Under the pieces are notes generated by a model that was given only the letters and a program-made list of their open reading frames with translations, was not told where the DNA came from and ran no database searches. A DNA stretch of 45,736 nt from Candidatus Galloscillospira stercoripullorum (GTDB taxonomy: Bacteria > Bacillota > Clostridia > Oscillospirales > Oscillospiraceae): assembly GCA_018715695.1 (NCBI GenBank), contig DVLB01000109.1:1-45736 (forward strand), given 5' to 3'. Shown here piece by piece: positions 8,558 to 16,586 of the stretch. Each line of letters opens with the position of its first letter. The stretch's first letter is position 1. The position numbers were made by a program, and so were the translations under genes.

Positions 8558-10879
8558 TCAGTTTTTCTCTGGGATAAGTCCGGCGGCGGTAAACCGCTCC
8601 ACCAGCTTTTGGGGGTTCAGGGGCAGGTCGTTTACCGCCACGCCGGTGGCATAGAGCACCGCGTTGCGCACCGCCGGAGCCACGGGGATGGCAGGCGGCT
8701 CCCCCAGCGCCTTGTTGCCGAAGGGGCCGGAGGGGTCGTCGGTCTCCACAAAGAGGGCGGTGAGCTCGGGGGTGTCCATAGCGGTAGGCAGCTTATAGTC
8801 CAGCAGGTTGCCGTTGAGGAGACGACCGGTCTTGGCATCCAGCTTCATCTCCTCGCTCAGGGCATACCCCAGACCCATGCTCATGCCGCCGTGGACCTGG
8901 GCCTCGGCCAGAGCGGGGTTGATGAGCTTGCCCGAGTCGTGAACGTTGACGATGCGCAGCACCTTCACCTTGCCCACGGGGATGTCTACCTCCACCTCGC
9001 AGAAGCAGGCGCCGAAGGCGAAGGTGTTGTCCTTGCAGTGGTTGGTGACCTCCGCCGTCAGATGAACCGAATGGTCCAGGGAGTAGAAGGCGGTCATGGC
9101 CACCTCAGAGAGGGGGATAAGGGCCTGACCGCTGCCCGTGTCCACGATGTCCTTCCCCCTGAGGTCCAGACCCTGGGGGTCCCGGGAGAGCATCTCGCCG
9201 GCGTAGGTGAGGATACGCTCTCTCAGGAGCTCTCCGCACTTCTTGATGGCCATGCCGGTGACGTAGGTCTGGCGAGAGGCATAGGCCCCGGTATCGAAGG
9301 GAGCCACGTCAGTATCCTGGGTGGAGATGATATGTACGTCCTCTGTGACCATGCCCAGGGCCTGGGCAGCCATCTGGGAAAAGACGGTGTCGCCCCCCTG
9401 GCCGATCTCAGTGGCCCCCAGGTGGAGCTGCACCGTGCCGTCCTGGTTTAGGACCATGCGGGCCGAGGAGGTCTCCAGGGAAATGGGGTAGACGCCGGTC
9501 TTGTAGGAGAAGACCGCCATGCCCACACCCCGGCGCACCGGCCCGGTCTGGTTTTTGTACTTCTCCCGCAACTCCTTCCAGCCGATGAACTCAGCTCCCT
9601 TGTCCATACACTGCGCAAGACCGGTGGAATAGCAGGTAATGCCGTTGAAGGGGTCCACATAGCCCAGAGGCATGATGTTCTTCTTTCTCAGCTCCAGGGG
9701 GTCCCAGCCCATTTCCCGGGCAATGTCGTCCATGAGGCACTCATTGGCAAAGTCACACTGAGGGATGCCGTAGCCCCGCATGGCCCCGGGGGCGGGAATG
9801 TTGGTATAGACGGTGTAGGCCTCGGAGTGGTGGCCCACCTCATCCAGGTAGAGCTGGCGGAAGCCGGTGATGGCGTTTGCCACGATGGAGTTGCCGTGGG
9901 AGGCGTACCCCCCCTGGTTGCTCACCGCCCGGCAGTAGCGGGCCATGAGGCGCATGGTAGTCGGGTCCACGGCGGCCTTTACATCAAAGGAGATGGGGTG
10001 GCGGGAGCGGGTGTTCTGGAAGGTCTCCTCACGGCTCACGTCCAGCTTGACCTTCCGTCCCCCCACCTGGGTGGTGAGCCAAGCGTTGAGGGGCTCGTAG
10101 AGCACTTCCTGCTTGTTGCCGAAACCTCCGCCGATGTAGGGCTTGATAACCCGGATCTGTCCCCAGGGGATACCCAGGGCCTGGCCCACCACCCGGCGGA
10201 CGATGTGAGGGATCTGGGTGGAGGAGACCACCGTGATCCGTCCCCCCTCCATATAGGCGTAGGAGATGGGGTTTTCGATGTGGCAATGCTGCACCTGCTG
10301 GGTCTTGTAGTGGCCTTCAAAAGTGCGCAGAGCCCCGTCGGCAAATACATCCTCCACGGAGGCATACTTGTCGCCCTGGATGGGAGTTCGCAGGTCCATC
10401 TTGGCCAGGATGTTGTCAGGGTGCTCGGCGTGGATGGGCTCCCCCTCTCCCTTCATGGCCTCCTCCGGGTCCAGGACCACGGGATACTCCTCATACTCCA
10501 CGCGGATCTTGCCCAGGGCTCGCTCTGCCGCGATGGCGTCCTCTGCCACCACGGCGGCAATGTCGTCCCCGTAGATGCGCACCCGCCGGGTGAGCAGGGT
10601 GCGGTCGGCCACGTCCTGGTGGGCCTTCTCCACGCTCCAGGGATGGCCGGGGGTTGGGTACTGGATGTCGGGCACGTCAAAACAGGTGAGGATCTTCACC
10701 ACCCCGGGGACCTGCATGGCCTCCGAGATGTCTATGGATTTCACCCAGCCGTTGCCAATGGTACTGTGGAGCACCTTGGCCACCAGCATAGGCCCTTCAT
10801 GAAAGTCGTCGGTATACCTTGCCCGGCCGGTCACCTTATCACAGGCATCCACCCGCAGGACTTCTCTTCCCACTTCCAT
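8558..10879 (-). CDS. xdhA: molybdenum hydroxylase, molybdopterin-binding catalytic subunit
   Basis: Hydroxylates a purine or other N-heterocycle at the molybdenum site. 773 residues from the ATG at 10879, which has AAGGAGGTG about 10 bases upstream; the frame is open further upstream but that part runs across the divergent promoters and is not coding. Seen: EVGREVLRVDACDKVTGRAR at the start, IGGGFGNKQEVLYE and APGAMRGYGIPQ (molybdopterin contacts), TEIGQGGDTVFSQMAAQ, and LGEPPAIPVAP with the catalytic Glu near residue 727. These place it with xanthine dehydrogenases and purine hydroxylases rather than CO dehydrogenases. The exact substrate cannot be fixed from sequence; the nearby hydantoinase and MocA fit purine breakdown. 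Confidence 0.95.
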   Translation of the reverse strand: MEVGREVLRVDACDKVTGRARYTDDFHEGPMLVAKVLHSTIGNGWVKSIDISEAMQVPGVVKILTCFDVPDIQYPTPGHPWSVEKAHQDVADRTLLTRRVRIYGDDIAAVVAEDAIAAERALGKIRVEYEEYPVVLDPEEAMKGEGEPIHAEHPDNILAKMDLRTPIQGDKYASVEDVFADGALRTFEGHYKTQQVQHCHIENPISYAYMEGGRITVVSSTQIPHIVRRVVGQALGIPWGQIRVIKPYIGGGFGNKQEVLYEPLNAWLTTQVGGRKVKLDVSREETFQNTRSRHPISFDVKAAVDPTTMRLMARYCRAVSNQGGYASHGNSIVANAITGFRQLYLDEVGHHSEAYTVYTNIPAPGAMRGYGIPQCDFANECLMDDIAREMGWDPLELRKKNIMPLGYVDPFNGITCYSTGLAQCMDKGAEFIGWKELREKYKNQTGPVRRGVGMAVFSYKTGVYPISLETSSARMVLNQDGTVQLHLGATEIGQGGDTVFSQMAAQALGMVTEDVHIISTQDTDVAPFDTGAYASRQTYVTGMAIKKCGELLRERILTYAGEMLSRDPQGLDLRGKDIVDTGSGQALIPLSEVAMTAFYSLDHSVHLTAEVTNHCKDNTFAFGACFCEVEVDIPVGKVKVLRIVNVHDSGKLINPALAEAQVHGGMSMGLGYALSEEMKLDAKTGRLLNGNLLDYKLPTAMDTPELTALFVETDDPSGPFGNKALGEPPAIPVAPAVRNAVLYATGVAVNDLPLNPQKLVERFTAAGLIPEKN

Positions 10880-10961
10880 CAAAAGACACCTCCTTATGGG
10901 ATTACAGTTTCTTTTTTCCACAAAACCGCGCTCCTGACGGCGCGTACACTTATGTAATTTT

Positions 10962-10990
10962 ATCATATCCGTCTCTTCCCTCCCTGTCAA
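10962..10990 (-). promoter_or_regulatory. promoter of xdhABC
   Basis: Minus strand: TTGACA (complement of 10985-10990), 17 bases, TATGAT (complement of 10962-10967). It gives a leader of about 75 bases before xdhA. Confidence 0.88.
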
Positions 10991-11031
10991 CCCAAATCGG
11001 AGTCTTTCCCCTCCGGGCAGGGGAGTTTTGC

Positions 11032-11059
11032 TTGCTTTCTGCGAGGGGTATGCTATCAT
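11032..11059 (+). promoter_or_regulatory. promoter of the PLP-enzyme pair
   Basis: TTGCTT (11032-11037), 16 bases, TATCAT (11054-11059). Divergent from the xdh promoter with about 40 bases between the two -35 boxes, so a shared regulator is possible. Confidence 0.55.
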
Positions 11060-11095
11060 AGGAGTACCAAAACTGACAGAGAGGAGCGTCCCCCC

Positions 11096-12565
11096 ATGAT
11101 CGATCTGACCATCTGCCCCGAGGGTCTGCGCCATAACCTGGCCGTGGCCCGGGAAAACGGCATCATTATCCCCACCTACGCCCAGATGAAGGACCCCTCC
11201 ACCATCCCAGAGAAGCTGCGTGAGCGGCTCAAGACGGTTGGCCTGTGGGATACCGACCCCCTCAATCTCTTCCGCATCACCTGGAAAAACGAGGCCAAAG
11301 AGAAGGGCGGGCTGTTCCGGGAAGTGCCCAACTACATCGAGCTGCCCAGCTCCCTCACCGGGGTGAAGTGCCGCATCGTGGCTCTGGTGGGCAAGTGGTT
11401 CCCCACCGGCTGCCACAAGGTGGGGGCCTCCTTCGGCTGCCTGGTGCCCCGGCTGGTCACCGGCCAGTTCGACGCCACCCACCACAAGGCCGTCTGGCCC
11501 TCCACCGGCAACTACTGCCGGGGCGGCGCCTTCAACTCCCGGTTGCTGGGGGTCCACGCCGTGGCCATCCTTCCCGCCGAGATGAGCCAGGAGCGCTTTG
11601 ACTGGCTCCACTCCATCGGCGCCGAGGTCATCGCCACCCCCGGCTGCGAGTCCAACGTCAAGGAGATCTTCGACAAGACCCACGAGCTCTCGGAGGACCC
11701 CCAGTGCATGATCTTCAACCAGTTTGAGCAGATGGGCAACCACCTCTGGCACTACCAGGTCACCGGCGACGCCATCGCCACCGTGTTCGAGGCCGTCAAG
11801 GCCCCGGGACAGCGTCTGGCCGGAGCCTGCTTCACCAGCGGCAGCGCCGGCACCATCGGCTGCGGGGACTACCTCAAGGAGCGCTACCCCCGCATGAAGC
11901 TGGGCGTGGGCGAGGCTCTCCAGTGCCCCACCATCCTCTCAAACGGCTTCGGCGATCACCGCATCGAGGGCATCGGCGACAAGCACATCCCCTGGATCCA
12001 CAACGTGAAGAACACCGACATGGCCATCGCCATCGATGACGAGGACTCGCAGCGGCTGCTGCGCCTCTTCAACACCGACGCCGGCCGCGCCTACCTGCGC
12101 GATGAGCTGGGCCTTTCCGAGGAGTTCATCGCTACCCTCTCCTGGCTGGGCATCAGCGGCATCGCCAACGTGCTGTGCTGCATCAAGATGGCCAAATACT
12201 ACGAGTTCACCGACCGGGACGTGGTGTGCACTGTCCTCACCGACTCCGCCGATATGTACCGCTCCCGGGTGGCCGAGCTTAATGAGCAGTACGGCGACTA
12301 CACCCCTGCCGCCGCCGCCATGGACCATGCCCTGCACATGCTGGGCCTCAAGACCGACGCCATGCTGGAGCTGGGCTACCGGGAGGCAAAGCGGGTCCAC
12401 AACCTCAAGTACTACACCTGGGTGGAGCAGCAGGGCAAGGCCATGGAGGACCTCAACGAGCTGTGGTACGGCGACGAGTGGGAGCAGGTGCACGGCCAGG
12501 CGGAGGCCCTGGACCAGCTCATCAACGCCTTCAACGAGGAGAGCGGCGTGCTCAAGGCCCTGTAA
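11096..12565 (+). CDS. fold-type-II PLP-dependent enzyme (tryptophan-synthase-beta-like)
   Basis: 489 residues, cytoplasmic. The PLP lysine is probably Lys108 in PTGCHKVGASFG, which resembles the GAHK motif of tryptophan synthase beta rather than the SFKDR motif of threonine synthase. Other fold-II signs: WPSTGNYCRGGAFNSR (Asn loop, 135-150) and TSGSAGTIGCGD near 243-254 (phosphate loop). It matches the clostridial family usually labelled PLP-dependent protein subunit beta, whose reaction I cannot name. GAGGAG precedes the ATG by 9 bases. It is followed after 27 bases by a second fold-II enzyme and is divergent from xdhABC; the context suggests a lyase or deaminase acting on an amino acid made during heterocycle breakdown (inference). 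Confidence 0.85.
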   Translation: MIDLTICPEGLRHNLAVARENGIIIPTYAQMKDPSTIPEKLRERLKTVGLWDTDPLNLFRITWKNEAKEKGGLFREVPNYIELPSSLTGVKCRIVALVGKWFPTGCHKVGASFGCLVPRLVTGQFDATHHKAVWPSTGNYCRGGAFNSRLLGVHAVAILPAEMSQERFDWLHSIGAEVIATPGCESNVKEIFDKTHELSEDPQCMIFNQFEQMGNHLWHYQVTGDAIATVFEAVKAPGQRLAGACFTSGSAGTIGCGDYLKERYPRMKLGVGEALQCPTILSNGFGDHRIEGIGDKHIPWIHNVKNTDMAIAIDDEDSQRLLRLFNTDAGRAYLRDELGLSEEFIATLSWLGISGIANVLCCIKMAKYYEFTDRDVVCTVLTDSADMYRSRVAELNEQYGDYTPAAAAMDHALHMLGLKTDAMLELGYREAKRVHNLKYYTWVEQQGKAMEDLNELWYGDEWEQVHGQAEALDQLINAFNEESGVLKAL

Positions 12566-12592
12566 GGGGTCCCCGGAAAGGAGGAATGGCCT

Positions 12593-13831
12593 GTGAAAAA
12601 CGTCCGTTGTGCCAAATGCATCCGGTGCGGAAAAGAGTATGAGGCCCTCCCCGGCCTGACCACCTGTGAGTGCGGGGGCATCCTGGACATCCGCTATAAC
12701 TACGACTATATCCGCTCGGTCTTCTCCAGGGAGGCCCTTGCCGACTGCGATGACTTCTCCATGTGGCGCTACCGGCCTCTGCTGCCGGTGGAGCCGGACT
12801 CCCCCGCGCCCCCCCTGCGGGTGGGCTGGTCCCCCCTCTACAAAGCCGACGCCCTGGCCAAGGTCCTGGGTCTGCGCACCCTCTACCTCAAGGACGACGG
12901 TCTCAACCCCACCGCCTCCCTCAAGGACCGGGCCTCGGCCATGGCGGTGGTCAAGGCAATGGAGGCGGGGGCGAAAACCATCGCCTGCTCCTCCACCGGC
13001 AACGCCGCCTCCTCCCTGGCGGGCAACGCCGCGGCGGCGGGTCTGGAGACCTACATCTTCGTGCCCAGCCGGGCCCCCAAGGGCAAGGTGGCCCAGCTCA
13101 TGATCTTTGGCGCCCACGTCATCAGCGTGGAAGGGAGCTACGAGGACACTTTCGAGCTCTCCAAGGCCGCCATCGACCGCTGGGGCTGGTATAACCGCAA
13201 CGCCGCCATCAACCCCTACCTCTCCGAGGGAAAAAAGACCGTCACCCTGGAAATCCTGGAGCAGCTCCACTGGCGCGCTCCCGATTATGTGGCGCTGTCG
13301 GTGGGAGACGGCTGCACCATCGCCGGGGCGTGGAAGGGTCTCAAAGACCTCTACGCCCTGGGCTTCATTGACCATCTGCCCCGGCTCATCTCGGTCCAGG
13401 CAACGGGCTGCTGCCCCCTCAACCGCTCCCTCCAGACCGGGGAGCCCTGGCAGCCCATGGCCGAAGACACCCTGGCCGACTCCATCGCCGTAGGGGTGCC
13501 CCGCAACGCCGACAAGGCCCTCGCCGCCGTGCGGGAGTCCGGAGGCGTGGCGGTGAACGTCTCCGATGAGGAGATCCTGGAGGCCATGCGGCTCATCGGC
13601 CGCACCTGCGGTGTGTTCGGGGAGCCCGCCGGGGTCACCGGTACCGCGGGAGTAAAGAAGGCCCTGGAGCTGGGCCTCATCGACCCGGAGGCCACCGTGG
13701 TGAGCATCGTCACCGGCAACGGCCTCAAGGATACCCAGAACGGCATCCGTGCCGCCGGGGAGCCCATGTCGGTCCGGCCGGACATGGACGCGCTCCTGGC
13801 CGTCTTTGAGGCACAGGGGCTCAAACCGTAA
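12593..13831 (+). CDS. threonine-synthase-like PLP enzyme
   Basis: 412 residues, GTG start with AAAGGAGG 9 bases upstream. N-terminal zinc-ribbon-like cysteines (Cys6, Cys9, Cys12, Cys25, Cys27) as in long threonine synthases; PLP lysine Lys111 in NPTASLKDRAS; SSTGNAASSLAGNAA is the Asn/phosphate region and GDGCTIAGAWKG and SIVTGNGLKD complete the fold. It could be ThrC itself, but the place next to another fold-II enzyme and a molybdenum hydroxylase, with no hom or thrB nearby, makes a catabolic role (for example a beta-elimination or deamination) as likely. A strong terminator follows. Confidence 0.8.
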   Translation: MKNVRCAKCIRCGKEYEALPGLTTCECGGILDIRYNYDYIRSVFSREALADCDDFSMWRYRPLLPVEPDSPAPPLRVGWSPLYKADALAKVLGLRTLYLKDDGLNPTASLKDRASAMAVVKAMEAGAKTIACSSTGNAASSLAGNAAAAGLETYIFVPSRAPKGKVAQLMIFGAHVISVEGSYEDTFELSKAAIDRWGWYNRNAAINPYLSEGKKTVTLEILEQLHWRAPDYVALSVGDGCTIAGAWKGLKDLYALGFIDHLPRLISVQATGCCPLNRSLQTGEPWQPMAEDTLADSIAVGVPRNADKALAAVRESGGVAVNVSDEEILEAMRLIGRTCGVFGEPAGVTGTAGVKKALELGLIDPEATVVSIVTGNGLKDTQNGIRAAGEPMSVRPDMDALLAVFEAQGLKP

Positions 13832-13836
13832 TATAG

Positions 13837-13875
13837 ACGCGGAGGATGGGGTCAGACCCTATCCTCCGCGTTTTC
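13837..13875. terminator. terminator of the PLP-enzyme operon
   Basis: Stem of about 16 bp (13837-13852 with 13856-13871, one G-T pair), loop CAG, followed by TTTT. The stop codon of the minus-strand mini-gene lies inside it. Confidence 0.92.
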
Positions 13876-14037
13876 CTTTGCCGCGTAGAAACGGCAGACC
13901 TCCTCCGGTGTGCGCCTCTCTGCGCGGGGCACATGGCAGTGACCGTACCACAGGGGCAAAAACCTGCCCTCCTCGCTCAGCACATAGTGCTGCCGGTAGT
14001 GAACACAGGTACCGCAGCACACCTTTTCTACCACCAC
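13852..14037 (-). CDS. Cys/His-rich mini-protein, probably metal-binding
   Basis: 61 residues from a GTG at 14037 (GAGG about 8 bases before). The spacing of metal ligands supports coding: KVCCGTCVHYRQH, then WYGHCHVPRAERRTPEEVC near the end, resembling short zinc-finger-like proteins found in phages and mobile islands. A perfect promoter (TTGACT, 17 bases, TATAAT) lies just upstream. The start is uncertain: the frame is open further up to an ATG, but that ATG overlaps the -10 box; an ATA codon directly behind GGAGGTG is another possibility. An out-of-frame ATG after GGAGGTG would encode only seven codons. Function unknown. Confidence 0.6.
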   Translation of the reverse strand: MVVEKVCCGTCVHYRQHYVLSEEGRFLPLWYGHCHVPRAERRTPEEVCRFYAAKENAEDRV

Positions 14038-14074
14038 ATGGAAAACCTCATGTATGCTTTCACCTCCAGCGCCC

Positions 14075-14103
14075 ATTATACTCAATACATTGGGCATAGT
14101 CAA
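14075..14103 (-). promoter_or_regulatory. consensus promoter of the mini-protein gene
   Basis: Minus strand: TTGACT (complement of 14098-14103), 17 bases, TATAAT (complement of 14075-14080). The spacer is almost entirely occupied by the inverted repeat 14080-14113. Confidence 0.85.
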
Positions 14104-14113
14104 TGTATTGAGT
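14080..14113. promoter_or_regulatory. perfect inverted repeat, likely operator
   Basis: ACTCAATACATTG (14080-14092), 8-base spacer, CAATGTATTGAGT (14101-14113): 13-bp perfect arms. It covers the spacer and -35 box of the minus-strand promoter and lies about 30 bases upstream of the first HTH gene on the + strand. Position and symmetry are those of a repressor site; the neighbouring HTH protein is the obvious candidate to bind it (inference). Confidence 0.75.
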
Positions 14114-14142
14114 GTGCTATGGTATGCACAGAGGTGAGAAAC

Positions 14143-14352
14143 ATGATCTGCTACACGCCGTTTTACCGCACGCTGTGCCAAAAAGGCATCACGGAATACC
14201 AGCTGATCTTCAAGCACGGGGTCTCCGCCAACATCCTGCATCGGATGCGGCACGGGGAGAACATCACCATGAAGACGCTGGATACCCTCTGCTTCATTCT
14301 GGACTGTCAGGTGGAGGACATCATCGAGTACGTCCGCGAAGGCGGCGACTGA
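14143..14352 (+). CDS. small HTH (XRE/Cro type) regulator 1
   Basis: 69 residues from the ATG at 14143, with GAGGTGAG 5 bases upstream; the open frame runs further up but through the operator. The middle reads as a Cro/CI helix-turn-helix (EYQLIFKHGVSANILHRMRH) followed by the common TLDTLCFILDCQVEDIIEY tail of YozG-like proteins. Likely a DNA-binding autoregulator of the divergent promoter. It lies 50 bases before a second HTH gene of exactly the same length. Confidence 0.85.
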   Translation: MICYTPFYRTLCQKGITEYQLIFKHGVSANILHRMRHGENITMKTLDTLCFILDCQVEDIIEYVREGGD

Positions 14353-14402
14353 TTCTTCCTGCGGTCATTGCGGATCATGTATCGTATCCCTGAGGTGATA
14401 CA

Positions 14403-14612
14403 ATGTATTTCAAGCGTATCGGCGAACTGCGCTCCGACCGGGACCTCAAGCAGTCCCAGCTGGCCGCCTATCTGAACGTCCGGCAGAATACCTACTCTGA
14501 CTACGAGACCGGAAAAATCAATATCCCCATTGAGGCTCTTATTAAGCTGGCCGACTTTTATCAGGTAAGTCTGGATTATCTGGTGGGTCGCACAGACGAT
14601 CGGCGGGGATGA
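14403..14612 (+). CDS. small HTH (XRE/Cro type) regulator 2
   Basis: 69 residues, a standard HTH_3 protein: RIGELRSDRDLKQSQLAAYL then VRQNTYSDYETGKINIPIEA and LIKLADFYQVSLDYLVGRTD. GAGGTG lies 5 bases before the ATG. A short dyad TGTATC (14378-14383) / GATACA (14397-14402) overlaps its ribosome site and could be a binding site. It ends 21 bases before the hydantoinase gene, so it may be co-transcribed with, and control, hyuA-mocA. It is not a close copy of regulator 1. Confidence 0.88.
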   Translation: MYFKRIGELRSDRDLKQSQLAAYLNVRQNTYSDYETGKINIPIEALIKLADFYQVSLDYLVGRTDDRRG

Positions 14613-14633
14613 ATTGCAAAAGGAGGTCTTCTC

Positions 14634-16025
14634 ATGTCCATTCTTATCCAAAACGGCACCCTGATCTGTCCCCAGGGCCCGGTGAAGGCCGACCTGCGGG
14701 TGCGGGGCGGGAAGATCACGGAGATCGGCCCCGGCCTCCCCCCGGAGGATTCCCGCCTTGTGGACGCTGCCGGCAAACTGGTCTTCCCCGGCTTCATCGA
14801 CACCCACACCCACCTGGAGATGAACAAGGGCCTGCCCAACGAAACCGCCGACGACTGGTCCTCCGGCACCAGGGCTGCCCTCATCGGCGGCACCACCTGC
14901 GTGCTGGACTTCGCCGAGCCGGAGCGGGGGGCCTCCCTGGCCTCCGCCCTGGAGACCTGGCACCGCCGCGCCGACGGCCGCGCCAGCTGCCACTACGGCT
15001 TCCACATGACCATCAAGGACTGGAACAGCGCCATCCGCGCCGAGCTGCCCGACATGACCGCCGGCGGCGTCACCTCCTACAAGATTTATCTGGCCTACGA
15101 CAACCTGCGTATTTCCGACGGCGACGCCTATGAGGTGGTCCGGGCCGTGGGTGAGCTGGGGGGCGTGGTGGGCTGCCACTGTGAAAACGGCGACCTGGTG
15201 AGCGTCGGCATCGCCGCGCAGAAGGCCGCCGGTCACCTCTCCCCCGCCGCCCATCCTCTCTCCCGCCCGGCGGCGGTGGAGGCCGAGGCGGTGGACCGCT
15301 GGCTGGCCATCGGCGAGCTGGCCGGGTACCCCGTCAACATCGTCCACCTGTCCACCTGCCGCGCTCTCCAGGCCGTCCGGCAGGCCCGGATGCGGGGCCA
15401 GGAGGTCTATGTGGAGACCTGTCCCCAATACTTACTGTTGAATGAAAGCAAATATCAACTCCCCGGATTCGAGGGGGCCAAGTTCGTCCTCTCCCCGCCC
15501 CTGCGCACGCCAGCCGATCAGGATGCCCTGTGGGAGGCTCTCTCCGCCGGCGAGGTAGACACCGTGGGCACCGACCACTGCTCCTTCCGCCTCTCCGTCA
15601 AGGCCCTGGGCAGAGACGACTTCTCCCGCATCCCCAACGGCATCCCCGGTGTGGAGCATCGCCCCATCCTGCTCTACACCTACGGGGTGACCGCCGGACA
15701 CATCTCCCCCCACCAGATGATGCGCCTGCTCTCCGAGCAGCCCGCCAAGCTTTTCGGCATGTACCCCCAGAAGGGCGCGCTGGCGGTGGGCAGCGACGGA
15801 GATATTGTAATTTGGGACCCGGATTATACGGGCCGTATTTCCGCGGCCCATCAGCTCCAGGCAGTGGACTACACCCCCTACGAGGGGATGGCCGTCCGAG
15901 GCCGGGCGGAGACCGTGCTGCTGCTGGGTGAGACGGTGGTGGAGAGCGGCGCCCTGGTGCGGGAAAAGCGGGGGCGCTATGTGCGCCGGGGGGCCTGTCA
16001 GTTCTGGAGGCGGGAACGGCCATGA
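14634..16025 (+). CDS. hyuA: hydantoinase / dihydropyrimidinase-type amidohydrolase
   Basis: Opens cyclic amides such as hydantoins or dihydropyrimidines with a two-metal centre. 463 residues, the family length. Seen: FIDTHTHLEMNKGLP (metal His pair), TSYKIYLAYDNLRISDGD (Lys expected to be carbamylated), GCHCENGDLVSV, VNIVHLSTCRAL, and GTDHCSFRLS with the catalytic Asp. Perfect AGGAGG 9 bases before the ATG. It overlaps mocA by four bases. In gut bacteria, hydantoinase homologues occur in clusters with molybdenum hydroxylases for anaerobic purine breakdown (established); the substrate here is inferred. Allantoinase or D-hydantoinase activity cannot be told apart by eye. Confidence 0.9.
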   Translation: MSILIQNGTLICPQGPVKADLRVRGGKITEIGPGLPPEDSRLVDAAGKLVFPGFIDTHTHLEMNKGLPNETADDWSSGTRAALIGGTTCVLDFAEPERGASLASALETWHRRADGRASCHYGFHMTIKDWNSAIRAELPDMTAGGVTSYKIYLAYDNLRISDGDAYEVVRAVGELGGVVGCHCENGDLVSVGIAAQKAAGHLSPAAHPLSRPAAVEAEAVDRWLAIGELAGYPVNIVHLSTCRALQAVRQARMRGQEVYVETCPQYLLLNESKYQLPGFEGAKFVLSPPLRTPADQDALWEALSAGEVDTVGTDHCSFRLSVKALGRDDFSRIPNGIPGVEHRPILLYTYGVTAGHISPHQMMRLLSEQPAKLFGMYPQKGALAVGSDGDIVIWDPDYTGRISAAHQLQAVDYTPYEGMAVRGRAETVLLLGETVVESGALVREKRGRYVRRGACQFWRRERP

Positions 16026-16573
16026 AGCTGGGACTGGTGATGATGGCCTCCGGCTTCTCCGAGCGCTTTGGAGGCAACAAGCTCTTTTACCCCGTGGAGG
16101 GCAAGACCCTTATGGAGCGGGCAATGGACGCCTGCCCCCCTACCCTTTTCTCCCGTGCGGTGGTGGTGAGCCAGTACGACGAGCTCCTGGAGCTGGCCGC
16201 CGACCGGGGGTATCTGCCCCTGCCCAACCTGCACCCGGAGGAGGGCCAGTCAGAGAGCATCCGTATGGGGCTCTCCTTCCTGGGCGACTGCGCCGGGGTG
16301 GCCTTTGCCGTGTGTGACCAGCCCTGGCTCACCCGTGGGAGCGTCAAGGCTCTGATCGCGGCCTTCCGCCTCCATCCGGAGGACATTACCGCCCTCTCCT
16401 TTGCGGGGCAGCGGGGCAACCCGGTGATCTTCCCCCGCTCGCTCTTCCCCGAGCTCAGCGCCCTCTCCGGCGACGTGGGCGGCGGCGCGGTGATCCGCGC
16501 CCACTCCGACCGGCTGCGGCTGGTGGAGGTCTCCTCCCCCCGGGAGCTGGAGGACCTGGATACGCCCCTTTGA
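16022..16573 (+). CDS. mocA: molybdenum cofactor cytidylyltransferase-like NTP transferase
   Basis: 183 residues, MobA-like nucleotidyltransferase fold: LVMMASGFSERFGGNKLFYP (NTP loop), AVCDQPWLTRGSVKALI (Asp motif), QRGNPVIFPRSLFPELSALSGDVGG (quoted in part: RGNPVIFPRSLF). MocA attaches CMP to the molybdenum cofactor of the xanthine-dehydrogenase family, which fits the xdhABC genes 5 kb away. The alternative is the related YgfJ family of selenium-dependent hydroxylase clusters. Start codon overlaps the hyuA stop (ATGA). Ends before a hairpin array. Confidence 0.85.
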   Translation: MKLGLVMMASGFSERFGGNKLFYPVEGKTLMERAMDACPPTLFSRAVVVSQYDELLELAADRGYLPLPNLHPEEGQSESIRMGLSFLGDCAGVAFAVCDQPWLTRGSVKALIAAFRLHPEDITALSFAGQRGNPVIFPRSLFPELSALSGDVGGGAVIRAHSDRLRLVEVSSPRELEDLDTPL

Positions 16574-16586
16574 GCAAATGAGAAAG

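Noticed and set aside
10880-11752. 291-codon upstream extension of xdhA
   Set aside because: It crosses the divergent promoters and the start of the PLP-enzyme gene, has no family similarity, and a strong ribosome site marks ATG 10879.
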